Both the position numbers and the translations under genes were made by a program. This document shows positions 1-9,252 of a DNA stretch of 64,000 nt, piece after piece (position 1 is the first letter of the stretch; each line of letters starts with the position of its first letter). The notes under the pieces are model-generated. The model searched no databases and was not told the origin of the DNA. It saw only the letters and a program-made list of their open reading frames with translations. The stretch spans positions 744,001 through 808,000 of the forward strand of contig NW_027331260.1 in the NCBI RefSeq assembly GCF_022965805.1. Direction: 5' to 3'. This DNA is from Primulina eburnea. Its lineage: Eukaryota > Streptophyta > Magnoliopsida > Lamiales > Gesneriaceae.

Positions 1-84
1 ATCAATTTATACGAAAGGTAAAGCTTAAGATTCTCCTAAGGCTTCCGGTTCTTCCTTTTTCCCTTTCTGAAGAAATTGAAGACA

Positions 85-86
<2 letters not shown>

Positions 87-141
<55 letters not shown>

Positions 142-150
142 ATATATTAT
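87..150. repeat. (TA)n microsatellite
   Basis: About 64 bp of nearly pure TA with one TTTA interruption. It sits some 50 bp from the GC-rich array, the same relative position as the TA runs at 24594, 30585 and 36814. Confidence 0.95.
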
Positions 151-200
151 ATCATGCATGTTCAAGGGACAAATGGCCACTTCTTCACGCAACACGTCTC

Positions 201-470
201 GCGCTCGGGCGGTCATTAATTTCCGCCTGGGCGCTTATTCGGCGCTCGGGCGGTTAAAACTTACCGCTCAGGCGCGGCAGTTTCTGTTGAGATACTCAAC
301 TTGTTATCCACCGCCGCTCGGGCGCTAGACTTTCTGTCCAAGGCCTCAAATTATCACCCCCTGGCGCTCGGGCGGTCAAAAACTACCGATCGGGCGCCAG
401 ACATTCTGTCCGAAGGGTAGATTTATGGTGCATTGGTGCTCGGGCGGTTGTAATATACCGCTTGGGCGCC
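201..470. repeat. Paired GC-rich motif array, GGCGCTCGGGCGGT type
   Basis: Motif pairs are seen at 201/223, 241/263, 363/385 and 435/457, with a single degenerate copy near 310. In three pairs the second member starts 22 bp after the first. Members of a pair are roughly inverted (GGCGCTCGGGCGGT, 8 nt, ACCGATCGGGCGCC), so each pair could form a hairpin. The pairs at 363 and 435 lie 72 bp apart and share the spacer text CAGA..TTCTGTCC, which suggests tandem duplication of a unit of about 72 bp. Confidence 0.85.
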
Positions 471-596
471 AGATGTTCTGTCCAACATCTTGGCTTATGA
501 TGCACCGACGCCCGGTTTCTTCACTCGAGCTCCTACAACTTCAATTCTGTCAATTAATCAACGTCTGATTACAACAATTAAATCTCGGGCATTACA

Positions 597-1036
597 CTAC
601 TCGTTCATATCACAAGTTATTATCTCAAACTCACTCGCAATATTAGATTATTATCAAAGTTAGCTACTCTTTAATAAAGCAATGAAAAATAATAGCATAC
701 TCAAGAATAAATCAAAAGTCGAGAGTTAAATTAACTAAACACGGTTTCCGGATAGGATCCCCTTAAATCCTAACAAATATGAAAAGTTAGCTCCTAGAAT
801 TCATGATAAAAAATGCAAAACAATGTTTAAACTAGAAGTTCTAACTAGAAATACTAGACTTGATAAGAATGAGAAGAACGGTGATCGGAAATCTTGAAAT
901 TCTTCAACTCCAAGCCAATATTCTCCTCCAAGCTCTTGTGGATGCTGAAAATTATTTTTTTCCTTGCCCTGATCTCGCCCATATGCCATTTTCCAACCAA
1001 AATTGGTATGCCTCGCTCGGATGGAAATAAATCATG
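597..1036. other. Unassigned non-coding segment
   Basis: This AT-rich segment of about 440 bp lies between the LTR end at 596 and the copia insertion. I see no motif, PBS, PPT or convincing protein. The 62-codon open frame on the minus strand (801-989) has no family resemblance I recognise. Its right edge is the target site of the copia element and continues at 7206. Confidence 0.5.
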
Positions 1037-1041
1037 CGTAC
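1037..1041. repeat. Target-site duplication CGTAC, left copy
   Basis: CGTAC directly precedes the LTR end at 1042, and the same five bases follow the other LTR at 7206-7210. A 5-bp duplication is typical of LTR retrotransposon integration. Confidence 0.92.
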
Positions 1042-1287
1042 TGTTGTGAAAAAATAAAAATTTATGGTAAAAGGTAAAAATCTCAAACTCTCAAAATTTA
1101 CCAAACTACACACTTTATAATATTTTTCTCTCTACTCAATTGTGATTTTCTTCACAAATGAGAGATCTATTTATAGAGTTTCATTACACATAATCCAAAA
1201 ACAAAATACATCATTACCTACATCATCACACACAAATTTCTAACTTTACAACTCTTATTTTCAACATTCAAATATATTATTTCAACA
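1042..1287 (-). repeat. Copia element, 3' LTR
   Basis: A 246-bp LTR ending TGTTG..CAACA. It contains a TATA-like box (CTATAAATAG on the minus strand, 1167-1176). Against the 5' LTR it lacks about 30 bp near its U3 end and shows only a few substitutions. The missing piece lies between short ATTCA direct repeats. Confidence 0.93.
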
Positions 1288-1296
1288 CTCCCCCTT
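1288..1296 (-). promoter_or_regulatory. Polypurine tract of the copia element
   Basis: The minus strand reads AAGGGGGAG immediately upstream of the 3' LTR start (TGTTGAAAT). This is the expected plus-strand DNA primer of the element. Confidence 0.88.
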
Positions 1297-1451
1297 GTGA
1301 TGATGATCATGATACGATGATGTCTTCATTACGTGTTTTGTACTGCCTCGTTAAAAACCTTACTTGGAAAAACCCATTGGGATAAAAACCATAGTAAGGG
1401 AAAAAGAGTGCAGTCACGTAAACTCCCCCTGATATTGACATGAACAATTCT

Positions 1452-1759
1452 TCACAAATTTCGTAGATTGCGCATCCCAATATTATATATGTGCTTTCTG
1501 AATATTGACGTAGGAAGTGCCTTTATGAAGAGATCTGATTAGTTTTCACTTGATTGAATGTGACGAACATCAATACATTTATTCTTCTCAAGCTCCTTGG
1601 TGAATGCGAAGAACTTAGGAGGAATATGTTTAGTTCTATCGCTTTTTATGTATCCTTCTTTCATTTGAGCAACACATGCAGCATTATATTCATATAGTAT
1701 CACAGGCTTCTCATCGAATGATAATCCGCATGAAATTTAAATATGTTGGGTGATTGATT
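1452..1759 (-). pseudogene. Displaced C-terminus of copia RNase H
   Basis: Past the pol stop at 1760, the minus strand keeps the end of copia RNase H in another frame. This follows a single-base loss near 1800, within the codons after the SSNHAEI motif. Two in-frame TAA codons then interrupt it (just after a QHI motif, and before SDLFIKALP). The region ends at a TGA at 1452-1454. The FIKALPTS text is the typical copia RNase H end. So the deposited pol lacks roughly its last 100 residues. Confidence 0.8.
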
Positions 1760-4700
1760 TTAACCACACACATTCACGACTTGCTTCATGTAGTGCAATA
1801 TCTCGGCATGATTTGATGAAGTTGTTACGAGCGTTTGTTTCTGTGAAAGCCAAGATATTGCAGTGCCTCCACGAGTAAATACATATCCAGTTTGAGAACG
1901 TGCCTTGTGTGGATCAGATAAGTATCCAGCATCAGCATAACCAATTATACTTGGATTAGCATCTTTTGAATACAAAAGTCCCAAGTCTGTCGTTCCTCGT
2001 AGATAACGGAATATATGTTTAATTCCGTTCCAGTGTCTCTTTGTTGGATATGAGCTAAATCTTGCAAACAGATTCACGGCAAAAGATATATCAGGCCTTG
2101 TACAATTTGTAAGGTACATAAGGGCACTGATGGCACTTAGATATGGTACTTCTGGACCAAGAATATCTTCATCATCTTCACATGGACGGAATGGATCCTT
2201 TTCTATGTTTAATGATCTAACAACCATTGGATTACTTAAAGGATTTGCTTTATCCATATTAAAACGTTTAAGGATCTTTTCTGTATAATTTGTCTGGTGA
2301 ACAAACATTCCACATTCTTTTTGTTCAATTTGTAAACCCAGACAATACTTGGTTTTTCCAAGATCCTTCATTTCAAATTCTTCCTTCAAGTATGACACAA
2401 CTTCTTGAATTTCCTTATTCGTTCCAATGATGTTTAAATCATCAACATATACAGCAATAATTACGCATCCGGATGTTGTTTTCTTAATGAAAACACAAGG
2501 GCATATTGAATTATTTACATATCCCTTTTTCATCAAGTGATCACTTAGTCGATTATACCACATTCGACCTGATTGCTTTAACCCATATAATGATCTTTGT
2601 AATTTCACAGAATAACATTCTCTGGGTTTTGAACTTTGTGCTTCAGGCATCTTAAATCCTTCAGGGATTTTCATATATATATTACTATCAAGTGATCCAT
2701 ATAAGTAAACTGTAACAACATCCATAAGACTCATTTCTAAATTTTCAGATACCGCCAAGCTAATCAAATACCGAAACGTAATTGCATCCATCACAGGAGA
2801 ATACGTTTCTTCATAATCAATTCCAGGCCTTTGAGAAAAACCTTGTGCAACAAGTCGAGCTTTATATCTTACTATTTCATTTTTCTCATTTCGCTTTCGA
2901 ATAAAAACCCATTTGTATCCAACAGGTTTTACACCTTCAGGTGTAAGGACTATAGGTCCAAAAACATTACGTTTATTTAGCGAATCTAATTCAACCTGGA
3001 TGACATCTTTCCATTTTATCCAATCCTGCCGATTTTTACATTCACCAAAAGATTTTGGTTCATGATCTTCGTTATCATTTATGATGTCGATTGCCACATT
3101 ATAAGAAAATATATCATCAATTTCATCTATATTTTTTCGGTTCCATATTTTTCCAGTATTAATGTAATTGATAGATATTTCATGATTCTCCTCAGTTTGT
3201 GGTTCTGACAGAACATTTTCATCATCATGTGTTTCTTCAGGAACACCATTCTCTATTTTGTGATCATCATGTGTTTCTTCAGAAACATCATTCTTTATTT
3301 TGTGATAATCGTGTTTCTCTATGGATTTTCTTTTTCGAGGATTTTTATTCTTGGAACCGATTGGCCTTCCACGCTTCAGGCGTTTAATGACATCATGAGT
3401 ATCTTCCATTTGTTTCTTTGGAATTTCAATTCGAGCAGGGGCATTTGCAGCATGTATATATGATTTAGTTACACCTTTTGTGTCTGCAAATGCATCTGGT
3501 ATTTGATTTGCTATTCTTTGCAAGTGTACAATTTGTTGTACATCTTTTTCACATTGTTTTGTTCTTGGATCCAGATGTAACAATGATGATACATACCATG
3601 TAATTTCCTTTTCGGTATGTTTTTGTTCTCCCCCTAACATTGGGAAGATTTCCTCATTAAAATGACAATCAGCAAAACGTGCTGTGAACACGTCGCCTGT
3701 CTGAGGTTCAAGATATCGAATGATTGATGGACTATCATAACCGATATAAATTCCAACCTTTCTTTGAGGTCCCATTTTCTTTTGTTGTGGTGGTGCAATA
3801 GGCACATACACCATACATCCAAAAATTATCAGATAAGAAATGTCTGGTTCTTTACCAAATGCAAGCTGCAATGGGGAGTATTTATGATATGCACTTGGTC
3901 TGATGCGAATTAATGAAGCAGCATGTAAAAATGCATGTCCCCATATAGAAATAGGGAGCTTTGTTTTCATAATCATTGGTCTAGCAATCATTTGCAGACG
4001 TTTAATCAATGATTCAGCCAATCCATTCTGTGTATGTACATGAGCAACAGGATGCTCAACAATGATTCCCATAGACATACAATAATCATTGAAAGTCTGG
4101 GAAGTAAATTCACCAGCATTATCCAGTCTAATTTTCTTGATTGTATAATCGGGAAATTGATTCCTCAATTTTATTATTTGAGCAAGTAATCTTGCAAATG
4201 CAACATTTCGAGTTGACAATAAACATACATGTGACCATCTGCTGGAGGCATCAATCAATACCATAAAGTATCTGAATGGTCCACATGGTGGATGGATTGG
4301 TCCACAAATATCACCCTGAATACGTTCAAGAAACATTGGTGATTCAGTTTTGATTTTGACTGGTGATGGTCTTATAATAAGTTTTCCAAGAGAACATGCT
4401 TTACATTGAAACTTATTATTCTGAAAGATCTTCTGGTCTTTCAGTGGATGACCATGTGTATTTTCTATAATTCTTCGCATCATTGTTGAACCAGGATGTC
4501 CCAATCGATCATGCCAATTGGTTAATATCGAAGAATTATCAACTACCATGTTTGATTCAATGGGACTTATATGTGTATAATGCAATCCAGTAGGGAGCAT
4601 TGGTAGTTTTTCAATCACATATTTCTTTCCTGATTTATATGTGATAAGGCACATATATTTCTCATTCCCTTCATTCATTGTTTGAGTATCATACCCATGG

Positions 4701-4960
4701 GAATATATATCATTAAAACTCAACAAATTTCTTTTTGATTGTGGTGAATATAAAGCATCATTGATCAAAAATTTTGTACCATTAGGTAACAAAAATTGTG
4801 CTTTACCACATCCTTTAATCAAGTCTACAGGACCTGATATTGTATTCACCGTTGTTTTTGTTGGTTTTAGTTCCAAGAAATATCTTTTATCTCGGAGGAT
4901 AGTGTGCGTTGTACCACTATCGGGTATGCAAACTTCAGTTTTGCTCATAGCATTTTCCAT
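1760..4960 (-). CDS. pol: Copia pol: protease, integrase, reverse transcriptase, RNase H (C-terminus frameshifted)
   Basis: A 1066-codon open frame starting at an ATG. Protease active site DSGTTH is at residues 14-19 (DNA 4913-4921 for DSG). GAG-pre-integrase and HHCC zinc finger: HDRLGHPG near residue 150 and CKACSLGK near 187. The integrase core carries GDICGP, LDNAGEF and NGLAES, giving the D, D and E. The RT active site YVDD is at about residue 838 (DNA 2438-2449), and RNase H begins after residue 1000. The enzyme set copies element RNA into DNA and integrates it. The frame is lost at SSNHAEI near 1800. The ORF is separate from gag, 126 nt downstream in the same frame but beyond four stops. 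Confidence 0.93.
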   Translation of the reverse strand: MENAMSKTEVCIPDSGTTHTILRDKRYFLELKPTKTTVNTISGPVDLIKGCGKAQFLLPNGTKFLINDALYSPQSKRNLLSFNDIYSHGYDTQTMNEGNEKYMCLITYKSGKKYVIEKLPMLPTGLHYTHISPIESNMVVDNSSILTNWHDRLGHPGSTMMRRIIENTHGHPLKDQKIFQNNKFQCKACSLGKLIIRPSPVKIKTESPMFLERIQGDICGPIHPPCGPFRYFMVLIDASSRWSHVCLLSTRNVAFARLLAQIIKLRNQFPDYTIKKIRLDNAGEFTSQTFNDYCMSMGIIVEHPVAHVHTQNGLAESLIKRLQMIARPMIMKTKLPISIWGHAFLHAASLIRIRPSAYHKYSPLQLAFGKEPDISYLIIFGCMVYVPIAPPQQKKMGPQRKVGIYIGYDSPSIIRYLEPQTGDVFTARFADCHFNEEIFPMLGGEQKHTEKEITWYVSSLLHLDPRTKQCEKDVQQIVHLQRIANQIPDAFADTKGVTKSYIHAANAPARIEIPKKQMEDTHDVIKRLKRGRPIGSKNKNPRKRKSIEKHDYHKIKNDVSEETHDDHKIENGVPEETHDDENVLSEPQTEENHEISINYINTGKIWNRKNIDEIDDIFSYNVAIDIINDNEDHEPKSFGECKNRQDWIKWKDVIQVELDSLNKRNVFGPIVLTPEGVKPVGYKWVFIRKRNEKNEIVRYKARLVAQGFSQRPGIDYEETYSPVMDAITFRYLISLAVSENLEMSLMDVVTVYLYGSLDSNIYMKIPEGFKMPEAQSSKPRECYSVKLQRSLYGLKQSGRMWYNRLSDHLMKKGYVNNSICPCVFIKKTTSGCVIIAVYVDDLNIIGTNKEIQEVVSYLKEEFEMKDLGKTKYCLGLQIEQKECGMFVHQTNYTEKILKRFNMDKANPLSNPMVVRSLNIEKDPFRPCEDDEDILGPEVPYLSAISALMYLTNCTRPDISFAVNLFARFSSYPTKRHWNGIKHIFRYLRGTTDLGLLYSKDANPSIIGYADAGYLSDPHKARSQTGYVFTRGGTAISWLSQKQTLVTTSSNHAEILHYMKQVVNVCG

Positions 4961-5086
4961 ATTTGAACTTCAAAAAAATATGCAATGAAATAAATTACTG
5001 ACAATATATATTTAAATATAACACATATCATAATTATACAATAAAACATTATTCTATGAATACATGAAAAATAAATTATTGTACAT
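4961..5086 (-). other. AT-rich, intron-like spacer between copia gag and pol
   Basis: Gag ends with TAA at 5087-5089, and pol starts at the ATG at 4958-4960 in the same frame. Between them lie about 126 very AT-rich nt; counting the gag TAA, the frame has four stop codons (TAA, TAG, TAA, TGA). On the minus strand a GTACAATA appears right after the gag stop, and a T-run followed by GAAG lies just before the pol ATG. These resemble plant splice donor and acceptor sites. A role in splitting gag and pol expression is inference. Confidence 0.5.
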
Positions 5087-6217
5087 TTATATTCTACTAT
5101 TATATTGTTCATTTTCAGAGAAATCATTGAGAAAATCTGTAGCATCAAAATTGTTCATTTCTATCCCACCAACATGTTGATCATTTCCAGAGAAATCATT
5201 CATAAAATCACCAGCATCAAAATGAGTTGAATCACTCAAACGGTCACTGCGTTCAGTGAAGTTGGTCTCCTTTTCTTTCCCCTTTAATGATTCTTTATAA
5301 AGTTTACAAAGGTGCTCAGGGGCTCGACAAACTTTGGCCCAATGTCCTGGAGTACCACATCTGTAACAAGAACTTTCATATCTTTTTGAGTGATTTTCAT
5401 TAACACTTGTATTTTCATGATGCCTTTTCTGTGGATGGTTTGGGACGCTCTTTTGAGATAAGTTATGAAAATAACTATCTCTATTATTTTCAAAACCACG
5501 GCCTCGACCACGACCACGGCCAATTCCACGTCCACGACCTCGACCTCGACCTCGACCAAAATCTTGTCTATGAATTTGATTTTGGTTCCGAGATTTAAAT
5601 TCATTTTTACTTACAGCATTTACTTCGGGAAATGCTGTTGATCCAGTGGGTCGGGACTGATGATTTCTCATTAATAGCTCATTGTTCTTTTCCGCCACAA
5701 GAAGACAGGCGATGAGCTCAGAATATCTCGCAAATCCACGTACTCTATATTGTTGCTGTAGAGTAATATTTGATGCATGAAATGTGGAAAATGTTTTTTC
5801 AAGCATCTCGGATTCTGTGACCTCATGTCCACAAAATTTTAATTGCGAGATTATTCTACACATCGCCGAATTGTAATCACTGACTTTTTTAAAATCTTGG
5901 AATCTCAGTGTATTCCATTCATCCCGGGCGGTCGGAAGTATAACTTCCCTTATATGTTCAAATCTTTCTTTTAATCCCTTCCACAAAGCCATGGGATTTT
6001 TTTCAGTCAGATATTCATATTTCAATCCATCGTCGAGATGTCGACGCAAAAATATCATGGCTCTTGCCTTTTCTTGTGACGTGCATATGCCATTTTCTTT
6101 AATGGTCTCGCTTAGACCCAATGACTCAAGATGCATTTCTACATCTAGAGTCCATGGCATATAATTCTTTCCCGTGATGTCGAGCACAATAAATTCGAGC
6201 TTTGTTAAATTTGACAT
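5087..6217 (-). CDS. gag: Copia gag (nucleocapsid-type polyprotein), intact
   Basis: 376 codons from ATG to TAA with no break. The N-terminal half has the plant copia gag fold signature (FIVLDITGKNYMPW near residue 10). A basic arginine-glycine tract of alternating R and G (DNA about 5490-5550) precedes a CCHC zinc knuckle CYRCGTPGHWAKVC (DNA 5327-5368). Both would bind element RNA. The C-terminus contains two similar acidic copies of the form FDA.DF.NDFS.N.Q. The length is normal for gag alone. It would form the virus-like particle packaging the RNA. Confidence 0.94.
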   Translation of the reverse strand: MSNLTKLEFIVLDITGKNYMPWTLDVEMHLESLGLSETIKENGICTSQEKARAMIFLRRHLDDGLKYEYLTEKNPMALWKGLKERFEHIREVILPTARDEWNTLRFQDFKKVSDYNSAMCRIISQLKFCGHEVTESEMLEKTFSTFHASNITLQQQYRVRGFARYSELIACLLVAEKNNELLMRNHQSRPTGSTAFPEVNAVSKNEFKSRNQNQIHRQDFGRGRGRGRGRGIGRGRGRGRGFENNRDSYFHNLSQKSVPNHPQKRHHENTSVNENHSKRYESSCYRCGTPGHWAKVCRAPEHLCKLYKESLKGKEKETNFTERSDRLSDSTHFDAGDFMNDFSGNDQHVGGIEMNNFDATDFLNDFSENEQYNSRI

Positions 6218-6929
6218 GGTTGTACTAAAAAAAATTACGATGCATTTTATCAGTTAATAAATATTGCAATACAAAGTAACGGATAAACAACCAGTACAAG
6301 CATTTGTAAAAATAAAGAAAATGCACGAGGAGGATATTCTCCGATAAATACAAGACTCGTGAGTATGATAACCAAAATAATTAAAAATATCCTTGAGAAA
6401 GCCATCTTCTTTTTTCTTCGAAAAATTTGATGATGAATAATTTTTAGAGAAGAAGAGAAAGTTGGAGTGATTGAATGTGTTTGTGAAATGATATTTATAG
6501 GGCAAAAACTAGCTGTTTGTTACCGTTTATGACCGTTGGTGTACAAAAAATAAATGTATGTATTTGTATAATTTTATGCTAATAATATGATGTATATAAT
6601 ATTAGACATGTTTAAATAATTATGTATATCATATCATAATATTATAATGAGTGTCATAATTTATTTTGTTTAAAAACCTTATAGACTTTTATACTTGTCG
6701 TATCCCTTACCGAGAGTGTGGGATGTCGTCTTAACATCCTCCCAGGATTTATAACAAGTTTATGAAAAATTTATTTTTATTATTTCTAATAATAACATTA
6801 TATTGTATATTAAATAAATACACAATAAATAAATAACAGTAAAATAAATATAATTACTTTTGTTACCTTTTTCTTCTGTTTGGAGCTTGGAAAAGTATGT
6901 AGGACTTTTAGAGCTTCGTGCTGATAACG
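6218..6929 (-). other. Copia 5' leader with primer-binding region
   Basis: About 700 bp between the 5' LTR and the gag ATG, AT-rich and without a convincing protein. Directly next to the LTR (6911-6929) the minus strand reads CGTTATCAGCACGAAGC, the position of the primer-binding site. It is not a clean match to the tRNA-iMet end (TGGTATCAGAGC), so the priming tRNA is uncertain. Confidence 0.6.
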
Positions 6930-7205
6930 TGTTGTGAAAAAGTAAAAATTTATGGTAAAAGGTAAAAATCTCAAACTCTCAAAATTTACCAAAATACACA
7001 CTTTATAATATTTTTCTCTCTACTCAATTGTGATTTTCTTCACAAATGAGAGATCTATTTATAGAGTTTCATTACACATAATCCAAAAACAAAATACATC
7101 ATTACCTACATCATCACACACAAATTTCTAACTTTACAACTCTTATTTTCAACATTCACATATTCAACTATTACTTTTTCAATATTCAAATATATTATTT
7201 CAACA
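6930..7205 (-). repeat. Copia element, 5' LTR
   Basis: A 276-bp LTR ending TGTTG..CAACA. TATA-like box at 7055-7064 (minus strand). Apart from a block of about 30 bp missing in the 3' copy, the two LTRs differ at only a few positions. Confidence 0.93.
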
Positions 7206-7210
7206 CGTAC
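7206..7210. repeat. Target-site duplication CGTAC, right copy
   Basis: Matches 1037-1041 exactly and directly follows the LTR end. Confidence 0.92.
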
Positions 7211-7627
7211 AAAGTTTTCCAAAAATGAACCCCACTCGAGCGATAAGATTTTACCACCCAAGTGCCAACCTCTATGTGTCTCTTCTCTAAAAGAACACAA
7301 ATCGCGCCCGAGCGGTAACATTATATCGCCCGAGCTCCAACCTTTCTGTCTCCATGCTGGGAAAGCACTCCTCTCTGGAACGTTAATGCTCACATATAAA
7401 ATGCAAACACATACAAAAATAATGCACTAAAACACATAGGGAACGGAAACTATAGTCGTTCACAAATGCCCTCACTTCTCTAAAACTGGAGCAAACAATT
7501 CCAGTTGAGAAGACTGCTGAACAGCTGAGCAATGACGCGGTGTCATTGTTCTTCAGAAAGTTAGAAAGATTCATGCGGAAGAACCAAGGATAATTCGAGA
7601 TGCACTACTGATAAAGATAAAAATTGT
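7211..7627. other. Interrupted host segment right of the copia insertion
   Basis: Non-coding continuation of the sequence left of 1037. It holds a two-pair motif array (7233-7338) and then about 290 bp in which I recognise nothing. Confidence 0.5.
7233..7338. repeat. Paired GC-rich motif array, CGCGCCCGAGCGGT type
   Basis: Two pairs: 7233/7253 (degenerate) and 7303/7325. The better pair is CGCGCCCGAGCGGT, 8 nt, ATCGCCCGAGCTCC with a 22-bp offset. The pair starts are 70 bp apart. Motif, offset, period and the downstream text (TTTCTGTC) match the array at 201-470. Confidence 0.75.
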
Positions 7628-9065
7628 GTATTAGTTAAATGTTTTATAATGTAAATTTGTAGTTTTTGTTTTATTAAATGTTTAAATATTATATGTTTTA
7701 TAATAAATTGTATAAAATGTAAGTTGTTGTGTAATTATAATTTTTTACTATTTTTACTGGTTCGATAAAACAAGAATAACATTGGCGTTGAGAATGAGAT
7801 TAAGATGATTTTTGGACCTTTAGAAAGTTGATGATAATATCTACAATATTGGTGACAAGCATGAGATAAAAATCTTCTCACAATTGGGATCAAATTAAGC
7901 AACAAATAAAGTTACCAAAGGAGTGACAGTTTTGCAATGTTCTAGCATTTTAACCATATATCTCAAATTACTTGGTCAAATGGTGAAAAACAAATACCAC
8001 AATTCAAACAACTCAATTATCTACATGTTTTGTTTTATGTGGAAAAGAAAATTCGGATGGGAAGATTTTCAAAAGTGATATGTATTAAAATATAATTTCT
8101 TGGAAGACCAATGATGACTTTTGTGTAAAAAATAATATTTTATTTGTGGTTGTCTCCCCAAATTTGGCTTTAAATAGGAGTGCATTGTAATGTATTGAGA
8201 TATCTCTCATTTTTTTGAACAAACATCTGAGTTCATAATATTTCTCTCTTTATTTTTCCTTTATTTCTTTAAATATAATTAGTATATTAATTTCATATTC
8301 AAAGTTTTACACTTTGAAAAATGAGTAGCTAAGTTCCCAAAGTTGAGATGAAAAAGTGAAACTCTTGGTATGATAATAATGTTATTAAAACGTAAGAATC
8401 TATGTTTTATATTATTTAATTTAATCATTATTTATTATTTATGATATATTTATTTCTTTAAGCATTATTTTATACCCTACTTATAAGTGGAAGTTTTGAT
8501 TTATTGTTGCTATATGTTACACTAAATTCTTGGAACCATTTAAATGTTAGTTTGGTTTTACCAACCATTTAAAGTGGATGTCTTGATTTATTATATATGA
8601 ATATATCATAATATTAATTTTTTGATACCATTTAAATATTTGTTTTTTTTTACCAACCATTTAAAGTGGAAACCTTAATTTAGTGTTTACAAATATATAT
8701 GCAGCCCAATAAATACTTGACAACATTTATAAATTTTGGTATATATACTTATAAGATAATAATATATAACATAATATAAATATGATTATTTAATATATTG
8801 GAATCATTTTATCAAGTGGATTTCAATAATATTCATTAATGTTAACTTTATTAAAATACCAAGAGTGGATCTTTTAATAACAACTACTTAAATTAAAATT
8901 TGAACAATTAAAAATTACAAATTAAAGATTCAAACAATTAAAAAAAGACATTGTAGTGGAATTGTAATTACCTTAGCTTCTTTGTGGATACGATATTCGG
9001 ACTCACCGAATTATACTACTTGTAGACAACCTGCTTTTAGGAGTGCAACAATCAAAGTCGCATCA
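7628..9065 (+). repeat. 5' LTR of an Athila-like Ty3/gypsy element (start approximate)
   Basis: AT-rich non-coding DNA ending GCATCA at 9065, five bases before a strong tRNA-Asp PBS. A TATA-like TTTAAATAGG lies at 8169-8178, as expected for the promoter in an LTR. The start is a guess from TGTATTAG at 7628; no second LTR is present in the window to fix it. Confidence 0.6.
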
Positions 9066-9070
9066 AGTTT

Positions 9071-9088
9071 TGGCGTCGTTGCCGGGGA
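9071..9088 (+). promoter_or_regulatory. Primer-binding site for tRNA-Asp
   Basis: TGGCGTCGTTGCCGGGGA matches the complement of the 3' end of plant tRNA-Asp with one mismatch. This PBS is characteristic of Athila-type elements. Confidence 0.9.
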
Positions 9089-9252
9089 AGTATAATTTAA
9101 TTTCAAGTCTATTTAATTTTTTTTATAGTTTGTTTTTCTTTCTTTGAATTTTTACTACTTTTGTTGTGTTTTTCTTTTGCATTTGCATGAGCATTTGGTC
9201 ATGTACACTTAGTGGTCGACTCATTCGAAATAACCCTTTGTTTTCGCAAAAC

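Larger units (their letters stand above)
1..596 (-). mobile_element. LTR fragment of a family A-like Ty3/gypsy element (minus orientation, cut by window start)
   Basis: Non-coding. The order is TA microsatellite, then a short segment resembling the one that follows the microsatellite in the LTR at 28817-31033 (ATCATGCATG.. against ATCATTGCATG.., then a shared CACGTCTCGC), then a paired GC-rich motif array, then an end reading CTCGGGCATTACA, compared with CTCGGGCCTTACA at the ends of the LTRs at 31033 and 37237. I infer an LTR of the same family whose array motif differs. No PPT or PBS follows position 596, so it may be a solo or truncated LTR. Confidence 0.6.
1042..7205 (-). mobile_element. 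Complete Ty1/copia LTR retrotransposon, minus strand
   Basis: A 6.16-kb element with two closely similar LTRs (1042-1287 and 6930-7205), TG..CA ends (TGTTG..CAACA), a 5-bp CGTAC target duplication, a polypurine tract beside the 3' LTR, an intact gag (5087-6217) and a long pol (1760-4960) in the copia order protease, integrase, RT, RNase H. Transcription runs from 7205 to 1042. Breaks are confined to the end of RNase H: a one-base deletion near 1800 and two stop codons beyond it. The near-identical LTRs argue for recent insertion. Confidence 0.96.

Noticed and set aside
25..216. 63-codon frame with repeated IYIY (also in 24577-24813 and 30418-30648)
   Set aside because: Translation of TA microsatellites.
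3199..3463. Plus-strand frames opposite the copia pol linker
   Set aside because: Shadow of a tandem repeat in the acidic linker of the true minus-strand gene (EETHDDHKIEN repeated).
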